Assembly: GCF_036669915.1 (NCBI RefSeq)
Contig: NC_089316.1
Location: 21,262,554 to 21,326,553, forward strand
Source of the DNA: Pocillopora verrucosa
Lineage: Eukaryota > Cnidaria > Anthozoa > Scleractinia > Pocilloporidae
Reading direction: 5' to 3'
DNA: 64,000 nt
Shown here: piece by piece, positions 51,101-61,116 of the stretch
Position numbering within the stretch: position 1 is the stretch's first letter
Layout: each line of letters opens with the position of its first letter
The notes under the pieces: generated by a model
Seen by the model: only the letters and a program-made list of their open reading frames with translations
Database searches by the model: none
Told to the model about the DNA's origin: nothing
Program-made: the position numbers and the translations under genes

Positions 51101-53552
51101 CCCATGATCTCTCCGATACCAGTACAGCCTATGCCAACTGAGCTAACAAGCCAACTGGGAGCTAGTTTTATTTTTCAGGCCTTACATTCACTACTACTTA
51201 AGTAGTGTTCATAACTGCGTGCATCGCTTCCATGTTCCTTTCTTCAACCGCAGTGCATATACATGATTTTCATATATTTACAGTCATGTAATAATGCTGG
51301 TGATGGATACGAGAAAGTGTTTTTTTATACAATAAATTTTAATAACATACGATGAGCATCAAAACCCTCTACGTAACTGAAGCAAAAATTAGAACTAGGC
51401 AAGGTTTTAAAAGTGGAAATAAGAGTGATCAGGGTAATGGCACCGTTATTCTTGGACTTTTTTGTTTTGCTCTCCAACTTACGTTTTAAATCACAAAGTC
51501 TGTGACTAGTTATCAGCGAAATCAGTCAGATATTGTCTTTTTTCCGTTCATTTTAAGGTACATAAATGTTAAAATTGGAATTACACTGTCCTACCTGTGC
51601 CTGGCAAATCCATCAACAAATGAAAGATGACTGTAGAAGAGAAAATGAGCATATAAATTGATTGTTATCTTAAGAATAACATTTGAAACAATGAAAAAGG
51701 TTATTAGATTTCGAGTTAGACTAGTACTAATGCATTTATTTGCTATATGCCCTGTAACATCTACCCATGATTTTTATTTCCTTCCTCTGGGAGCAGACTG
51801 AGAAATTTAAATAACCAGCTATACAAAACTTGTTACACGAGGGAAACATTTTTAAGGATACAGTCGACCCTCGCGAACGTCCTTCGGACAAAATTTTTAA
51901 ACGGGTTATTCGGAGTGCAACTAAACTATAAAACGATGAAAAAAAATGTTTCGCTCTAGCTCGCAACAATTCGATATTTCGTTAAGCGAATTAATCAGGT
52001 ATCAAATCTTACCGCTCAATTAAAACTCCTGCACAGTTTGAATCTTGAGGGGTTGGTCTCCAAAATTTTGTGAGGATTTTCCCATATTCATGGTGTTACT
52101 AAACTATGGATCAGCAGACCGTGGAACCTACGGAACCTATTTTTTTAATTAATTTTTTTTGTAAAAGCAATGAGATAAGTATAGGGTTTGCTTTCGGGTA
52201 CAAAGAAGAATAATTTAAAAGAGAAATGTGTTTTAATTGTCCATAGCGTCCAACTTGACGAGCAGTCAGCAGTGTTAATAACTCAACAATAGTTTGAAAG
52301 CTCTAACGGTTTGGGTACCGCGATATTTGAATAGCGCCTTATCCGAAGGCTCTCAGTAAGGCTTAAGGCTGGAATTCTTTGTACATGACCCTGGTATGAG
52401 GAACATGAGCCGCAAAGTATCATCGTCCGTGATGCTCGTATAATTTCGGGGTGATCCATTAAACATTATGAATAAGAGGACTTTATTAAAAGCCAAAGAC
52501 AGAATTCTCAGAATAAAGCTTAAAAAAAAAAAGAATCTCCATGTGGCTGTAAGGAGTTCCATTGTTGAATGTTAAAACATGGAAACTGTTGAATTTTAAG
52601 AGTTGTTTAACACCTGCGTCACTTTAACACCTCAGCTCGCTCAGAAAATCAGATATCGACGAGAAAGGAAAAACTAAACCAATTCAACCATTTTTTGCCA
52701 AACCCCGGATCGAATGTTAAAATCTAATACCATTTTATGCGGACCCTGATGATTAAGTTCGATCTTTTGTCTAAGTGCGTCGAACGTTCAGCAGCTATCT
52801 GAAGACGAGACGTATTTCCCTTTTTAACATCTTGTCGTAGTGGCATAAAACTATAGCAACTAAGCTATTGTGTTCCTGTTATCCTAAATATGGCTGCCAA
52901 AGCTGTTGTGCAGATAACCATGACGCAAATAACATGACCACCGCATGAATGTCTCGCCTGTGCTATTTGATCTTTAGTTACTTTAGGTTTCAAGAATTCG
53001 ATTTATAAGATAGCCTTCTCTAATTAAGAATTATGAGTTTAAGAGTATGTTTTGTTTTGTTTTGTTTTAATTAACAGTGTCAAACAACCGCCACCTCTCA
53101 GTTTCGTTTGGCTGAATTTCACAAATGGAAAGTCAAGATATAATTAAGGTGGTACTTACCTAGCGTACAACTTATTAAAAAAAAATTTGCACACTTTGCC
53201 GGTTTAGTTGTACTCATCACACAATACAATCATTTGGCATTATACGGAAGGCGATTAATATCGAGAAACTAATAATAATGATAATACAATGATCCCAAAG
53301 TTTTGCTTTAATGATAAACAAATAGTTTGGAAAGGAGATTTGTAGAGTTTTTTAGTATGTTTCGTTATTATAGTTCCTTAAGTTTAAATTGGAAATAAAT
53401 ATTTCACGAATTGGAAAGTCAGTTTCGAAGATTTCGTAGCTAGAGCAGAACAAACAGGAATAACTAGCGTCGTACTTACCCAGCACACAACATATTAAAA
53501 GGGTTTTGAAAATTTTGCCGGATTCAGCTCCATCTATCATCCACCTCATCAT
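39405..53552 (-). CDS. Adhesion GPCR with two C-type lectin domains and a Ser-Pro stalk (intact model)
   Basis: Predicted cell-surface receptor. Exons in transcription order: 53552-53480, 50976-50605, optional 50336-50178, 49383-48991, 47562-47407, 46850-46773, 45838-45543, 45454-45395, 44402-44204, 44063-43978, 43451-43340, 43153-43066, 42823-42733, 42666-42617, 42334-42217, 42125-42022, 41856-41754, 41645-41495, 41379-41298, 41143-41077, 40376-40288, 40113-39993, 39726-39685, 39569-39405. Every junction has AG and GT borders and matching phase, and no stop occurs before TAA at 39405. That gives about 1,031 residues, or 1,084 with the optional exon. Order: leader, CTLD, CTLD, linker, Ser-Pro stalk, GAIN, GPS, 7TM, 54-residue tail. 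The 7TM resembles the latrophilin-like class (TM3 [11 protein letters not shown]6 [13 protein letters not shown]). The leader and CTLD exons lie in duplicated unit C and the GAIN-7TM exons in unit B. Ligand is unknown. Least certain are the leader and the exons at 50.2 and 47.4 kb. Confidence 0.8.
42217..42334 (-). CDS. GPS cleavage-site exon of the adhesion GPCR
   Basis: Encodes [20 protein letters not shown] followed by [14 protein letters not shown]. This is the classical GPCR proteolysis site: two Cys pairs, and His-Leu followed by Thr where self-cleavage occurs in this family. The new N-terminus THFAVLM closely matches the tethered agonist of adhesion GPCRs. Cleavage and self-activation are therefore expected; this is inferred from the family. 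The exon is missing from unit C. Confidence 0.9.
42617..45454 (-). CDS. GAIN-domain exons of the adhesion GPCR
   Basis: Seven small exons (60, 199, 86, 112, 88, 91 and 50 bases) with matching phases encode the domain that folds around the cleavage site. Recognisable pieces are an amphipathic helical segment ([20 protein letters not shown]), [35 protein letters not shown], and the first GPS cysteine with its tryptophan ([12 protein letters not shown]). The exon at 43978-44063 has a modest acceptor and is the weakest of the set. Unit C carries frameshifted copies of the 199- and 86-base exons. Confidence 0.75.
44607..44689. mobile_element. Short palindromic MITE-like element in a GPCR intron
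   Basis: The two arms of about 33 bases, starting GTTATTTCACGGTTGGTGAG and, reversed, GTTATTTGACGGTTAGTTCG, enclose about 15 bases. It lies in a segment (44.60-45.34 kb) that is missing from unit C. Confidence 0.6.
45543..45838 (-). CDS. Ser-Pro stalk exon built from a coding hexanucleotide repeat
   Basis: The exon has acceptor TTTCTTTAAAG, donor GTATGT, 296 bases and phases 1 to 0. On the minus strand it reads Asp-Ser-Ser-Ile-Ser-Thr, then about 40 Ser-Pro dipeptides with a few variants, then [11 protein letters not shown]. The next exon is phase 0, so the repeat stays in frame with the GAIN exons. Such stretches form extended, often O-glycosylated stalks; here it would hold the lectin domains away from the membrane. 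The homologous exon in unit C (59943-60013) has only a handful of Ser-Pro units and an in-frame stop. Confidence 0.75.
45596..45791. repeat. Perfect hexanucleotide repeat (GGCGAG)n, about 33 copies
   Basis: Uninterrupted over about 196 bases. On the minus strand it reads TCG-CCC codons (Ser-Pro) inside a GPCR exon. The six-base unit means length changes never shift frame. Confidence 0.95.
45898..46500. repeat. Local tandem duplication in a GPCR intron
   Basis: 45898-46110 and 46280-46490 are diverged copies, sharing AACTCTTAAAT(G/C)CACTCG, CACTCT(T/C)ATTATTTCCTTT and the TAAATGAAATAAT-like end. The second copy also resembles 60.08-60.32 kb. Confidence 0.6.
46773..46850 (-). CDS. Mini-exon, acidic Pro/Gln linker of the adhesion GPCR
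   Basis: A 78-base phase 1-1 exon lies behind the acceptor TATTTTTTCAG and before a GTAAAA donor. It encodes 26 residues ([20 protein letters not shown], then PCTQQY) joining the lectin part to the Ser-Pro stalk. The last split codon joins to give Asp-Ser-Ser, the start of the stalk exon. It has no known domain. Confidence 0.6.
47407..47562 (-). CDS. Probable linker exon of the adhesion GPCR, unknown fold
   Basis: A 156-base open segment lies between acceptor ATTCCTCGTCAG and a GTAAAA donor. It is phase 1-1 and encodes 52 residues, with a core reading [20 protein letters not shown]. It lies exactly where an exon could join CTLD 2 to the mini-exon at 46.8 kb, and phase is kept on both sides. 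I recognise no family. The stretch is missing from units A and C, so no copy is available in the window for comparison. Confidence 0.5.
47577..47970. repeat. Local short duplication
   Basis: The block GACCAA(A/G)CAACAG(T/C)TGCGAAG followed by GAGACAAC occurs at about 47605 and again at about 47880, each followed by a similar TTTTGCTTA stretch. Confidence 0.55.
48991..49383 (-). CDS. C-type lectin domain exon, second of the adhesion GPCR
   Basis: A 393-base phase 1-1 exon encodes 131 residues. It begins [20 protein letters not shown], followed by [23 protein letters not shown], a W-x-W strand and the final HAYICE. The long-loop EPN position reads EPR, and the WNDxxC segment with its partner cysteine is missing, so one of the usual two disulfides is absent. 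Homologues are 30320-30718 (polycystin gene) and the frameshifted 1241-1631. Acceptor TTTGTAG and donor GTAAGT are good. Confidence 0.85.
49500..49622 (-). mobile_element. Truncated copy of the same SINE at a deletion breakpoint
   Basis: Carries the second half of the tRNA-like part (GCGCTGCGCCGGTATCATAG on the minus strand) and the tail, but the A-box half is gone. It abuts sequence that in units A and B lies about 0.7 kb further on. Confidence 0.6.
50178..50336 (-). CDS. Possible cysteine-rich exon between the two lectin exons
   Basis: A stop-free 159-base segment lies between acceptor TTGCAG and donor GTGAGT and is phase 1-1, so it fits exactly between the two phase-1 CTLD exons. It encodes 53 residues with five cysteines ([19 protein letters not shown] is its core). 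I do not recognise the domain. Its first 31 bases are a tandem copy of the next 31, which supplies the in-phase acceptor. The homologous stretch near 32.95-33.07 kb has two stops in the matching frame, and in unit A it is deleted. It may be a real added exon or a relic. Confidence 0.4.
50605..50976 (-). CDS. C-type lectin domain exon, first of the adhesion GPCR
   Basis: A single 372-base exon, phase 1-1, encodes a whole CTLD of 124 residues. It starts [16 protein letters not shown] and has the hallmarks [16 protein letters not shown], a HIGLEKK core strand in place of WIGL, a W-x-W loop and a terminal CICE in place of YICE. The sugar-binding EPN position reads ESD and there is no WND motif, so classical calcium-dependent sugar binding is unlikely. 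Paralogous exons lie at 33713-34084 and 3942-4325. Acceptor CCCATAG and donor GTAAGA are clear. Confidence 0.85.
51048..51289 (-). mobile_element. tRNA-derived SINE-like insertion (unit C)
   Basis: Same element at the same place as in unit B, with flanks AATAATGCTG at 51036 and 51290. The tRNA-like part (about 51095-51155) is more decayed, with a B box close to GGTTCAAATTCC. Confidence 0.75.
53480..53552 (-). CDS. Exon 1 of the adhesion GPCR (start codon and leader)
   Basis: Two adjacent ATGs (53552 and 53549) open a short frame that ends in a basic-then-hydrophobic stretch, [13 protein letters not shown], at a strong GTAAGT donor. It leaves phase 1, as the CTLD exon requires, so the join reads VLG-ECQVTC. 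The same exon with an ATG recurs at 36925 and, shortened, at 6058. The hydrophobic core is short for a signal peptide, so a further upstream exon cannot be excluded. Confidence 0.55.
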
Positions 53553-56109
53553 GCCCAAGATATGCAAAGGTTGCTCCCAGGAGCTATCGTTGCACTTAAA
53601 TTTGATTCACCCCGCTTGAGAGTTTTGAGTTTGCGGCATCCTCATAAAACGCTTTGGTACCAGTTTGAGTTTAATGCAAATCATGATCTGTGATCGCATA
53701 TTCATGGCGTTAGTCTCGATTTTTATTTTTCGGTCAAAGACGGACCAATAGACAAAAGCAACTTGCATCAGATGCGGAGCATTGTTTTTCTTAATACAAT
53801 CGGAAAACCTCACGGCATTAAAACACTTTTTGTAGTTGAAGTTTTGTAAAGAAGCAGCTCAAAAATAATTAATGTTTAGAATGATTATTTCTTTTTGGGC
53901 TCTGCTAAATGAAAGTTGTCTCGAACAAACTTCTTTTTATCGACTGGCAGCTAAAGCTATTACGCCGTCTGTTCGTATGCATAAAATAATGGAAATGATT
54001 ATTATTTATTCATCTCGCCTATGACATGCTGCACGTTTCAGTTGGTGGGTCTAATTACTTCGTACTCCTTTAACTTTGATGGAATAACTCGCTCATATGT
54101 TAATTAATACGCATTATTATCATGCAAACCATCACTTTTGGGTTCAAATGTTCGAATTCCAATATTTTAGAAGGAGCGGTGGGGTCAAAAGCTCTTTGTG
54201 CGAGACGTTCTTGGGTCATAGTGATGTGCTCTGTGGGCGAGACATTCTACTCTTCTGGTATCTCTCCACGCTTATGGAATAATTGATTATTTATTCTCGA
54301 ATATTCTCTAGTCCTAGCTGCGATCTATTTAGTCAATCGAAGCTTGAAGCGTTTTGACCTATCGGATTGGAGCGGTGTAGGGAGAAATATAATTGTATAT
54401 TTCAGAATACTTCTTTTTTTTTATTTCTTCCGTCTCAATCGTACGCTTCGTCATTTACATTTGTTTATAAATGGGTGTGACGTAACCTAGACTGTTGCAA
54501 ACTGTTACGCACATCTACATTATCGACTCCTTCTCTTGCTTGTCGAAATTCTTCTTCATTGCTACGTCTCCGCTGTAGTGATATTTGAAAACCAGGCCCA
54601 TGGAAATATTCCACATTTCTGTCGCTGAGCTTTTTCCTTTAAATTGTTTACGCTGCATAAAAGTTCCTGAATCGTTCTTTAATAATTTGTACCGAATAGT
54701 TTATAATCTGTTGGTTTATGCCCGTTTCCGCCTAACATCGCCCCAATTTAATTCCAATTAATCGTTGTATTTTCGATTCAAAACGATACTCCTTATTTTA
54801 GGAATGTGAAAACAAATGGGTAAATGTAACTGATCCACAAAAGATCCAGTCTAGGGGTTTTTTTCTGTTCTTTCTAAATTAGTTGTTTATTTATTCAAAC
54901 ATTTACGTATTCATCTACTTATTCATTAAGCAACAAATTTGAATGTCAGCGTTAGCTGCTAGTACTATTAGTATCATTACGGTACAATTTAACCGACAGA
55001 AAGAGCATTATTTTCTAAGGGCCTGTTTACACGGTACGACTTTGTCGCATGCGACAAGCTTACGACAGGCTTACGACACGAATTGTTTCGTGAAAATCAA
55101 ACCTACAACTCGCTTACGACTCTTAAGTCATGTCGTAGGCCTGTCGTAAGCTTGTCGCATGCGACAAAGTCGTGCCGTGTAAATAGGCCTTAACAAACCC
55201 GACTACTTAATTAAACAACTTGTAATATTCTCAACAATGAGCGACTCTTAACGGGAAGTAGAACAATTATCCTTAAATAAACTTACTGAAGCCAACTAAA
55301 AACTATATCTTAGCTCACCATTGACACGATCTCACAGTTGTCTCCAAAGTTCCCTTAAATTAACAATCTTCTACAGTAGCTCTCTTTCGGTATTGCTTTC
55401 TGAAAAGTCAGTCACTCCCGACAACACTCCCGACTCCTTATGTATAAAGTATTCTAGAAAATTCTGGAAGCTTACAACACAACTATATTTTTAGTGTTAA
55501 ATCATAACTACGAAACCCAGTAAAATGCTGCAGAAAGTTCCTGGGTATGCATATCAGCATGACTAGGCATTCTCGAAATTTCTACAAACTTATATTCAGT
55601 TATTATCCATAGCTTATTGTTAATAGTAATAATAATGTTTGATGAAAAATTTGTTAAAACTCAATAAGTAAAACGCCGAATATGAAATAATCATGCCGTA
55701 AGCGCAGAGAGTTCGCGTCCAAGAATCAAAACATAAATACACTCTATTAAAGCTGCGTGTTAGAGTGCTTTTTTTAAGAAAGAAGAGTCATGATTTCCTG
55801 GCATAAATTCCCGCCTCGTCTGTGGCAGACTGTAATCTTATTCGAAGGATAGTCGTCAGCATACTGAGCCATTAGAAATATAAAAAAAAAAATAGATTGG
55901 TTTATTTCGTCGAATCTTGCCTGAAAATGTCCGATTGCCGAGAAAATAACCTTATAATCATGAAGTTAGGTTACGTTTACAACTAGTTGAGTGCTTAAAC
56001 AAAGATGAACGGAATGACCTCTTTTACCTGCAGATCGCAACTCAGACCGATCGCAACCGACTAATCGCTGTAAGTACTTGTACCAAGTAACTGACTATTA
56101 TTTCCAGTT
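53553..56109. other. Intergenic DNA upstream of the adhesion GPCR
   Basis: Homologous to 36.93-39.4 kb. It holds the palindromic MITE at 55.0 kb and the conserved block at about 54120-54290. It is the expected promoter region of the adhesion GPCR; no core element is identified. Confidence 0.45.
55017..55192. mobile_element. MITE with long palindromic ends
   Basis: About 175 bases. The ends read GGGCCTGTTTACACGG and, on the other strand, AAGGCCTATTTACACGG, followed inward by GTCGCATGCGACAAGCTTAC on both sides. It is flanked by TAA. Units A and B lack it at the matching position (about 7.49 and 38.47 kb), so it inserted after duplication. A PIF/Harbinger-type origin would fit the 3-base TAA flank but is not proven. 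Confidence 0.75.
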
Positions 56110-59100
56110 GGCTGGATCCAGTTAAGTGCGATTTCGATTCAAATTTAGAAAAGACTGCAATTCAACTGCCTTTATATCCCCAACCTCACTTGGATTGACC
56201 TGTGAGCTCTTCCTTGTATAGTTGTCCTTTGAAGAAGATAGAAAAACGATATTCATTTTTCTTTTGAATCGCTCTCTGATCTGCAGATAGACAAGCAACA
56301 TGAAATATGGTTCTTAGCAGTACTACTCGGATATCTATCAAAGCACTAAAACTTGATGATATGGAGTTAATAATCAGTTTAATGTTTTTTCTTACTTGAG
56401 TGTTTCGCTTGCAGTGTAGAGCGAAAATCAGAAAACCCTGCAGCATAAAGATGATTTCGGGATCATTAATTTCTAAATATGCAAACAAATTAGTCAAATA
56501 TCTATTGAGATTTTCAAGAAGGAAGGAAAATTACATATCTTATAATTGAAAAAGAAGTCTGTCTTCTCTTGCATGGTTAAAAACTTTTGTTTTCACAATT
56601 CCAAAAACATATCATGTGCCCATTGTAACGGTGTCTCACTTGATCAGAAAGTAACATAATAATAGAGGTTGAATGCTTTTGAGAGATATCATCGAACACT
56701 CACCTGAATAGAGTTGAGTATGGTGAAGATGTAAGCGAAAGCTTTATGCACAGGCTAGAGAAGACCGAATAGCCACGTGACACCCAGCAGGGGAATCATC
56801 AGCACGCATACTTTGATGCCAATTCTAGGAGTTAAAAGAAAATATTCCTCAAGTTTCGTTTGACGATGAATTTTCATTTAGTTAGATATCGTAAGGCCTT
56901 ACAGGTTAATGAGCGAGGAAGTTAGGCGAAAAGAGACTCACAGGAGGCTATATTGTTTTAGTCTTATGTTGCAAATCTTACCGTATTTGCTGAAAATGGT
57001 TGTCTGCCCCTGTTGGCTGCAACAAATTGGTCATCCCCCTTATGACTCGTTGGAGTATCAAGAAGTTGAGCTGAAGAATACAATAGAAATAAATTGATTA
57101 TTTATATATAGTTATCGAATAGGCAAAGCAGGAGAGGATCCTTGACAGAGACGTTACTAGTTTGGTAACAAGCTTGGGATAAAGAGTCATTTACAGGGAA
57201 TAGAACTCCCAACCGTGGGACCTAGATTTTGAGCTTCGATTCTCTGACAATGAGCTGAAGAAATCACGAACGTCTTTACACTAAATGAACTACGCCAAGT
57301 GAGGCCTCGTGTTAAATTGTATAAATTTACTCTTCCTGCTCCTTTCTTCTTGTTCAATGTTTTTTTTTTAGTTATTCTTGCGCGAAAAAAATATCTTAAT
57401 ATATCAATGTGAAACAGTGAGAAACCATCAACAGGAAGGAGGAAGGAAGGAATTTTTTTCCCTTCATACTATGTAGTAAAAGTTGGAGAGTCTATGAAGC
57501 TATCTTATGCCTGTGAGGACATTGTCTCAACAGGTTTTTCTCATCATAAAGGGCCCTCAATAGCCACGTCCAAAGCTTGTTGTGGGTAAATAGGAAAAGG
57601 AAAATTGTAAATATTCTGTGGGATCATGTCACAAATAGTTAAATTATTTTTTACAGAGCAGAGAAAAAAATCTTTAGTAGCAAGTAGTCCAGGTATACCA
57701 ATCACAATCACCAACACTAATCATAAACTCACAATTTCAGTGAAAGCTACAAAGGCGACGAATATCCAGATCAGGTTGTTAGTCGAGGAAAGCCAGCAAC
57801 TAAACTCGAAGAAGTGAAACACAAGAAAGAAACACAAATGAAATGATATCGATTTAAAACTATATGCAAAAACAAAACAAAGAATTAAATGCAACGAATT
57901 AAAAGGAGAAGAACAAGAAGAAACCGTTGTTTTTCTTTCTTACTATTTACCACTCGTATAGCTTTGTAACCCTTCTTTTCCAGCAGCGATGCCAAGTGAA
58001 ATGGCCACCATGATCATTGGAAGACCTATCCAAAAAGAAAGGAAGGAAACCGTAACACTTCGCTAGATGTCAGCATCATATTTGGTGATCCGAAAGCATG
58101 GTTACGGTTACCGGTGCATATTTTAAAATAATAAACTTACCCCACGTGATACGTGTACATCTTGGTGTTAATGTTATAAGCTTTCACAACGAAGAGGTAG
58201 AGATAAATTCCCTCGATCAGCATCCAACAGAAAGCGGCCATCAAGAAATACTGCATTAGAGCCGCTATTGTAACACGGGCAGCCTGTGGAAAGGACGAGT
58301 TTTCGTATTCTTATCGTGCTCCTTTCGACAAGATATTCACGGTGCAAAGAGAATTCATTCCACGAATAGAAAGAGAGGCCAGTAACTTTGTTTTCTGTGG
58401 CGTTTATTCTGGCTAGAAAGATGATCTGTCCGGCTCCAAGGGACATAGAAACACTCAGTCGAATTTGAGGGAGAGGTTGACGAGCATCTTTGGTGAAATA
58501 AAAGTAAAAACATAAAGAATCAATGAGACAAAGCAACAACAACAATAACAACAAAACACACAAAACAACACACTGAAGACAGTAAGCACAGCAGAACATA
58601 ACAAAATTGAATTAAAAGACACCGCAAAATATGGCTAAAAAATCAACAGAATCTTGACAACAAAATATGTTATGATCTTATTTGATGGACGAGTATTGTT
58701 TGTTTTTATATTTGCCCTTTAACGGCTATTCGACAAATTCAACCATTTTACAACGCTTTTTCAATGAGCACCATTGGACGGACTAAATTTACAAAAACTC
58801 AATTCGTTCTTCGAACGGTTTCGTTGGAGAGCTATAGAGTTCATTGGGGAGTTTTTAAGAGTACGGTTAAAAAATTTTGCATATACATGCATCGCAAACG
58901 ATAGGCCAATTTTGAGCCCAGTGTATAGTATGAAGTAAGCGGAAAGTATTTGTAAGATTTGACAATTTCAGTTAGTAAAGTGTTACTCACCAATCTATTA
59001 TTTAAGAGAAGTTTCAATAAACAGAGCGAGAAGAAAGGTTTCAAAATTTGAAGGATTCCGATTCTCTCTTGTTGATTGTTCAGGAATACCTTGAATTTCC

Positions 59101-60013
59101 TTTTGCACCGCAAAAAATCAAAGTATCCAACAAATTAAAAGAACAGATGATCGATAACATCCAACAATAACGTCTCTAATAAGTTGGGCTTATAGTTGAG
59201 CTCTTACATTATCTAGCTTTAGGGAATTGGACAACTCAGTGGGTCAGTCAGCAAGTCAGTAAGAAACAGGAATAGACTTAGAAACTAAAAAGGATTGAAG
59301 GCCGCAACCTCACCCATTTTTGGAAAAAACGATTCTTTCTGAAGGCCTCATTCCACCCAGGTGTCACTTTCCATAATTAAGAGCAAATTTCTCGACGGCC
59401 TCTACCACCTCAAAGACGATTTCTGTACTGTTTTAACGTCTTCCATGCCAGTCTTGTCTTTTGTGAGGCTCTTGATTTTTAAGGTGAAATCTTCAAACAC
59501 AGTTACAACCTCAGACAATTACATAAAATATTTAAAGCTCATCAACCAGCCAGTCTCAAATATACAATTTATAGTCAAAATGCGGGCAGGAGGAGGCCCC
59601 CAATTGTGTCCAGGGTTTTCACTGGCTAAAGAACTCTTTAGGGAACCTGGATTATTTTTTAAGCCTCAGCATTTCCACCTTGTATCGCTTGATGGTGGTT
59701 TATCCTCAAAGGTCAGATATTTACTTTTTATGGTTTAAAGACATATATCAAAGTTAAAAAGCCTTCAAGTAATGAAATTACATACCTGTACGGAACTCTT
59801 TCTGGTAATAATTCTTGCGCCAAATTTTGAAACATACTCCTTTGCCTGGAACAAAAACTGATGTCTGTCACATTTGTAAAGAGGGAAGATCATGAAAAGC
59901 GACATGCATAAAAACGGTAAATAACTATTTTAGAAAACATGCCAGCTGCTAAACTAGGGATGGCCACGGCGATGGCGGTGGGGATGGCGATGGCGAGGTT
60001 GCAAGTGATGAAT
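56110..60013 (-). pseudogene. Dead adhesion-GPCR copy (unit C)
   Basis: Homologous exon by exon to the gene at 39.4-45.8 kb, but broken in many places. The Ser-Pro exon (59943-60013) has an in-frame TAG at 59949-59951 and its GT donor is now GC. The GAIN exon near 59.31-59.51 kb has a one-base deletion around 59412-59430. The next exon has a two-base deletion near 59.14 kb. The GPS and TM1 exons are missing (about 1.6 kb lost near 58.6 kb). The TM3 Cys is Arg (58275-58277). The TM3/4 exon end is shortened. TM6 has a TAG at 56755-56757. TM2, TM4, TM5 and the TM7 end still read well. The leader and lectin exons expected upstream are absent, because unit D is cut off at 61.0 kb. Confidence 0.85.
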
Positions 60014-60559
60014 CTTTTTTAGTTTAAAGAAAAATGTTGATCAAGACCATATCATACAAAAAAATTACCCTAGTATTACACTGTAAGGGCAAAAATGCGG
60101 ACGGAACGCGGAGTAACAAAATGGCTGCTATGAACGATCAAAACTCTTAAATGTACTCGATGATTTTATTGATTATGCAGAACACTCATATTGTTTCGTT
60201 TCCATTATTTTCGTGTTTCGCACTCTCGTATGATCGATGCTCTGATAGGGCTGTAGGATGTTTTTCAAAAGTACTTGTAAATGAAATAACAGTGCAATAA
60301 CACATCCCTTAATCACTGGTTTAACATATGATACTAGTACACATTTTGCTCACTTTTTGTCATTTCAACTCGAACATGCGGGAATTGGAAAATGCCACGC
60401 AAATCGCAAAATATCCGCGCGTATTCATTGTCAAACCACTAAATATTACGTGGCACGGATACATTTTAATTCTGCTTGGGGGTTTTTAGACAATAGAGAC
60501 AATAGACCAAAAATTAGTATTTTTTTCCTTTCTCTTAAGGTGAAGTAATGTGATATTTT

Positions 60560-61015
60560 CGTTACTTCAGAAGTTATGCTCTTTTTCTGTTACAGAACTG
60601 ATAGTGTTAGGAACACAAAGTTTCCAATCTTAACCCTCCCAGCCAAAATAATAACTCTTGCATGCTACGCATGCCTATATTTATCTTCTTGGTGAGCAGA
60701 ATATCCATTAATTCCAACTCATTATTGACTATTTTTTAAACAAGAAAAAGGATCTACGACCCCTGGTGACATATTAGAACTGAGGTAACCCTTACTAACC
60801 TCGTTACAGATTTATGGTTGTTAGGTCGATCGAAATGCCCGCCATATCTGAACTAGACACAGGATGGTCAGTTTATTATGTTCACTGCACATTTTGCATT
60901 GCATTGAAATAAGCCCCAACAACTTTACAGTTCAAACGATCGGATATTATAATAGAATACAATAAACATAAAATTGATTCCCCTATGCGAAGAACAAACA
61001 AGTCTCATATTTGTT
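60560..61015. repeat. Stub of a fourth unit (D)
   Basis: Matches 48040-48510 and 325-790 closely, then stops abruptly at about 61.02 kb, where unrelated repeat-rich sequence begins. It contains no exon. Confidence 0.75.
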
Positions 61016-61116
61016 TTAGAATCTAAGAAAATTGATTACCCTGGTTTGCTTTCCTTGTCAATTAGTTTTCATCAATCACTTTGATAAAGTACTTCTACAG
61101 TAGTATAACACCTTAA

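Larger units (their letters stand above)
48050..60560. repeat. Tandem segmental duplication, unit C
   Basis: About 12.5 kb, from the block beginning near 48.05 kb to the matching block near 60.56 kb. It holds the leader and lectin exons of the active adhesion GPCR and the dead 7TM copy. It carries private deletions (about 1.6 kb at 58.6 kb, about 0.7 kb at 49.6 kb) and a private MITE at 55.0 kb. Confidence 0.85.
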
